Assembly (NCBI GenBank): GCA_024707075.1
Contig: JANQAK010000003.1
Span: 2,046,001-2,110,000, forward strand
Reading direction: 5' to 3'
Length of the DNA: 64,000 nucleotides
Origin: Afipia sp.
GTDB lineage: Bacteria > Pseudomonadota > Alphaproteobacteria > Rhizobiales > Xanthobacteraceae
The notes below the pieces were generated by a model. That model was not told the DNA's origin and did no database searches. It was given only the letters and a program-made list of their open reading frames with translations. Of the stretch, positions 61,795 to 64,000 are shown piece after piece. The translations under genes were made by a program, and so were the position numbers. Each line of letters starts with the position of its first letter. Position 1 is the first letter of the stretch.

Positions 61795-63255
61795 TCAAAA
61801 CTGCATGTAGATGAACTCCTTGGCCTGCCATCGGCCAAGGATCAACAAACCAAAGATCACGATATAATAGTATGACCACCGTAAAATCGTCGGCGCTGCG
61901 GCCAGCCGCTGCGTGAACGGCTTACGTTCGTCGAGCGTTTCCACAACGAAGAGAAAGGCAATGAGGCCGAAGCCCAAGCCGTGCTCCGCGGTGAACGGAT
62001 ACTGGACAACCAGAGACGGAATTTCGAGGAGGTTTGCTCCTATTTTCTGAAGAACCATGAGCGCGTCACCAACCGACTTGGCACGAAAGAAGACCCAGGC
62101 GATGGCAACCAGATGAAACGTCAGCAGGATACGCACCAGGAACAGCGCCGCACTTTGGCGTAACGCCGGCAGCAAATCGCCGAGCCGTCCCCACAGCCCG
62201 CGCGTGGCCAATCCGGCCCACTGATAGGCACCATTGAGCGCGCCCCAAATCAGGAACGTCCAGCCCACGCCATAGCCCAGCCCGGCGTGCCAGAGTCCGC
62301 TGACGATAAACACGACCATGACGTTGATATACTGGCGCAGTACACCGGAGCGGCTGCCGCCCAGAGGGATATAGAGGTAGTCGCGGAACCAGTGCCCGAG
62401 CGAGATATGCCAGCGTTCTCCCCAAAATTCCGCCGTGCTGCGCGCGAGATAAGGTCGCCGAAAATTCTCCATTAACTGGATGCCGAACAGCAGCGAGACG
62501 CCGATGGCGATATCGGTATAGCCGGAGAAGTCGCAGTAGATCTGGAATGCGAAGAAATAAACGCTGATCAAGAGTTCGACCGGCGAAGCAAAAGCCACAA
62601 TACCGAAATTGCGGTCCACGAGCGGCGCCAGATTGTCGGCGATAGCGACTTTCTTGAACAGGCCCCAGCCAATCAATTGAAGACCCAAGAGGGTGCGGTT
62701 CGGATCCGTGCGAAGATCTCTTGTTATCTGCGGCAGGAATTCTGTTGCCCGCTCGATCGGGCCAGCGAATATCTTTGGAAAGTACGCTACGTAAGTGCCA
62801 ACATGACCCAAATGACGAGTGCCGCACAACCGCCGGGCATAGATATCAATCAAATAGCTTGCGGCCGAGAAGGCGTAAAATGAATAGCCAACCGGTGTAC
62901 TGATGCCCAATTTCGGCAATACAAACCCGAAGACCGACGAGAACGAGCGCTCAAGTTCTCCTGCGATAAAGTCGTAGAACTTAAACGCAACCAGTGAGCC
63001 GAGCAGTGCCACAAGTCCCGCGACCAGCAGCGCTTTTCTGACGGCCGAATGCCGCTCTCGATCGAGCGCCCAGCCGCAGCCGTAGACCAAAAGGGTTACG
63101 GCGCCAAGATAGACAAGATTGAAGGGCTGCCAGATGCCGTAGAAGACATAACTGGCAAACAGCAGAACGGCCCATCGCTGGCCGGCGGGCATCGCAGAGA
63201 ACAACAACAACACCAGCGGCAGGAAGATGAAGAATTCGAGCGAGGTGAACAGCAT
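61795..63255 (-). CDS. MBOAT-family O-acyltransferase (AlgI-like)
   Basis: A 486-residue polytopic membrane protein. Features: SLEFFIFLPLVLLLFSAMP start, QIYCDFSGYTDIAIGVSLLF motif, the RWHISLGHWFRDYLYIPLGG core and the catalytic His in VFIVSGLWHAGLGYGVGW. AlgI/DltB-type MBOATs pass acetyl or other acyl groups across the membrane onto extracellular polymers. Upstream of the SGNH-like gene in the same direction. Length is typical. The polymer is unknown. Confidence 0.92.
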   Translation of the reverse strand: MLFTSLEFFIFLPLVLLLFSAMPAGQRWAVLLFASYVFYGIWQPFNLVYLGAVTLLVYGCGWALDRERHSAVRKALLVAGLVALLGSLVAFKFYDFIAGELERSFSSVFGFVLPKLGISTPVGYSFYAFSAASYLIDIYARRLCGTRHLGHVGTYVAYFPKIFAGPIERATEFLPQITRDLRTDPNRTLLGLQLIGWGLFKKVAIADNLAPLVDRNFGIVAFASPVELLISVYFFAFQIYCDFSGYTDIAIGVSLLFGIQLMENFRRPYLARSTAEFWGERWHISLGHWFRDYLYIPLGGSRSGVLRQYINVMVVFIVSGLWHAGLGYGVGWTFLIWGALNGAYQWAGLATRGLWGRLGDLLPALRQSAALFLVRILLTFHLVAIAWVFFRAKSVGDALMVLQKIGANLLEIPSLVVQYPFTAEHGLGFGLIAFLFVVETLDERKPFTQRLAAAPTILRWSYYYIVIFGLLILGRWQAKEFIYMQF

Positions 63256-63287
63256 TTGTCCTGACCTTATGCCGTCACGCTGTCACC

Positions 63288-63875
63288 TCAATAGGTAGCG
63301 CCACCGGCCCGCAATTCCTCGGGCACGTCATCGATCGGTATCCCGCCATTGATCACGAGATAACTGGCCAGCGCCTCGCGCTGCTCCCGCGAAAGCTTGA
63401 TCCGGAAATGGCTGGGCTTGTTCATGGTGCCCAGCCAGGCAGGCACCGGCCGCACCTGGGTAATCACAACCGTGATGATGTGACAGCCTTGACATTTTTC
63501 GAGCGCGAAGTCGCGACCGTCGGGCGGCAGCGATTTCACCAGATCAGGGGCTGCCGCCTGCCCGGACACCATCGGCATGTTGAATGACAGATAGTCCGCG
63601 AGTGTGAGCTGCTCCTGCTCGCTGAATTTCGCAAGCGCCGGCACGTTTGTCGTTTTGCTCTTCAGATAAGCGAGCCATTCCTCGCGCGTGCGTTTACCGG
63701 TCAGGATCGCCTGCAATTCTGCGGCCGGCGGCCGACTCTCCACCACCTGCGCCAACAAGGTTCTGCCGCCCGCAGGAATGAAGGCGAAGACATCCTTTGT
63801 TTCCGCAAGCAGCGGCGTGATCAACAAACCGCCGCATACGATGAGAGCGCCGCACAAGACCCGAATAGAATTCAT
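63288..63875 (-). CDS. periplasmic c-type cytochrome, single haem with a degenerate repeat
   Basis: A 195-residue exported protein; signal peptide MNSIRVLCGALIVCGGLLIT is cut after LLAE. One CXXCH site lies in EKCQGCHIIT (Cys128, Cys131, His132). The second half (PAWLGTMNKPSHFR...LASYLVINGGIPIDDVPEE) resembles the first (EEWLAYLKSKTTNV...LADYLSFNMPMVSG), which lacks a haem motif. The two halves look like an ancient duplication. The next gene, at the window edge, has a related tail. Confidence 0.75.
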   Translation of the reverse strand: MNSIRVLCGALIVCGGLLITPLLAETKDVFAFIPAGGRTLLAQVVESRPPAAELQAILTGKRTREEWLAYLKSKTTNVPALAKFSEQEQLTLADYLSFNMPMVSGQAAAPDLVKSLPPDGRDFALEKCQGCHIITVVITQVRPVPAWLGTMNKPSHFRIKLSREQREALASYLVINGGIPIDDVPEELRAGGATY

Positions 63876-63906
63876 GTCCTATCTCCAATCTCATACGACG
63901 CAGCTC

Positions 63907-64000
63907 TTAGTAACGCAGGGCTACAGGCACATCGTCGGCCTTCATCGGCATATTGATGGCTGAATAGCGAGCGAAAGTCTCGCGCTGCTGTGCGGTCATC
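63907..64000 (-). CDS. C-terminus of a protein with a cytochrome-like tail, cut by the window edge
   Basis: The minus strand reads TAQQRETFARYSAINMPMKA and then DDVPVALRY and a stop at 63907. It resembles the tail of the neighbouring cytochrome (SREQREALASYLVINGG, DDVPEEL), so it is probably a related cytochrome c gene running off the window. Only about 30 residues are visible and no haem motif is in view. Confidence 0.6.
   Translation of the reverse strand, partial: MTAQQRETFARYSAINMPMKADDVPVALRY

Noticed and set aside
1-64000. tRNA, rRNA or prophage genes
   Set aside because: I found no tRNA cloverleaf, no rRNA segments and no phage structural or integrase genes anywhere in the window.

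Overview
This window looks like the chromosome of an alphaproteobacterium of the Bradyrhizobium/Rhodopseudomonas type (Nitrobacteraceae). That placement is an inference from high GC, typical gene families (NirK-NirV, NorE-NorF, pseudoazurin, many branched-chain-type ABC transporters) and GC-biased codon use; no rRNA marker is present. No tRNA, rRNA, CRISPR array or complete insertion sequence was seen.

Layout. (1) 1-2660: end of an unknown gene, a small Rieske protein, an unknown 181-aa protein, then decayed fragments of an ABC-2 drug/export-type transporter. (2) 2695-7258: a ThDP-dependent (acetolactate-synthase-like) enzyme and an FAD dehydrogenase, divergent from an AraC-type regulator. 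(3) 7392-21026: an anaerobic/denitrification island. A cobalamin riboswitch precedes class III ribonucleotide reductase, whose glycyl-radical tail is a separate small ORF, and nrdG. Then come pseudoazurin, an alternative oxidase, a Crp/Fnr regulator, norF-norE with a 51-aa membrane protein, norCBQD, nirV and a frameshifted nirK. Four TTG-N8-CAA sites in the island's promoters suggest a single NO/anaerobiosis regulon.

(4) 21200-33283: LysR and HlyD remnants, a metallo-beta-lactamase-fold hydrolase, and a minus-strand catabolic operon (aldehyde dehydrogenase, MmgE/PrpD, 3-hydroxyisobutyrate-dehydrogenase-like enzyme, periplasmic receptor, alpha/beta hydrolase, 122-aa partner, NDP-forming acyl-CoA synthetase, acyl-CoA dehydrogenase) divergent from a LysR regulator. 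(5) 33456-38111: livGFHM without its own receptor, then a PRISE-like reductase. (6) 38410-47908: tcuBA, an IclR regulator, a second copy of the dehydrogenase-receptor-hydrolase-partner quartet, a Bug-type receptor and a second aldehyde dehydrogenase. The duplicated quartet flanks one shared transporter, suggesting uptake and oxidation of related organic acids or esters.

(7) 47951-49008: remnants of iron-uptake genes around a DUF3325-like protein. (8) 49234-60356: a serine hydrolase and hydantoinase/oxoprolinase genes (hyuB, hyuA), a TetR regulator and a full livKHMGF transporter; two copies of one palindrome mark likely TetR operators. (9) 60357-64000: an SGNH-like protein, an MBOAT O-acyltransferase and c-type cytochrome genes.

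Single-base indels break nirK, the NDP-forming acyl-CoA synthetase and hyuA (twice), and a compensated pair garbles livM. Most lie in short homopolymers, so sequencing error should be excluded before calling these genes dead.
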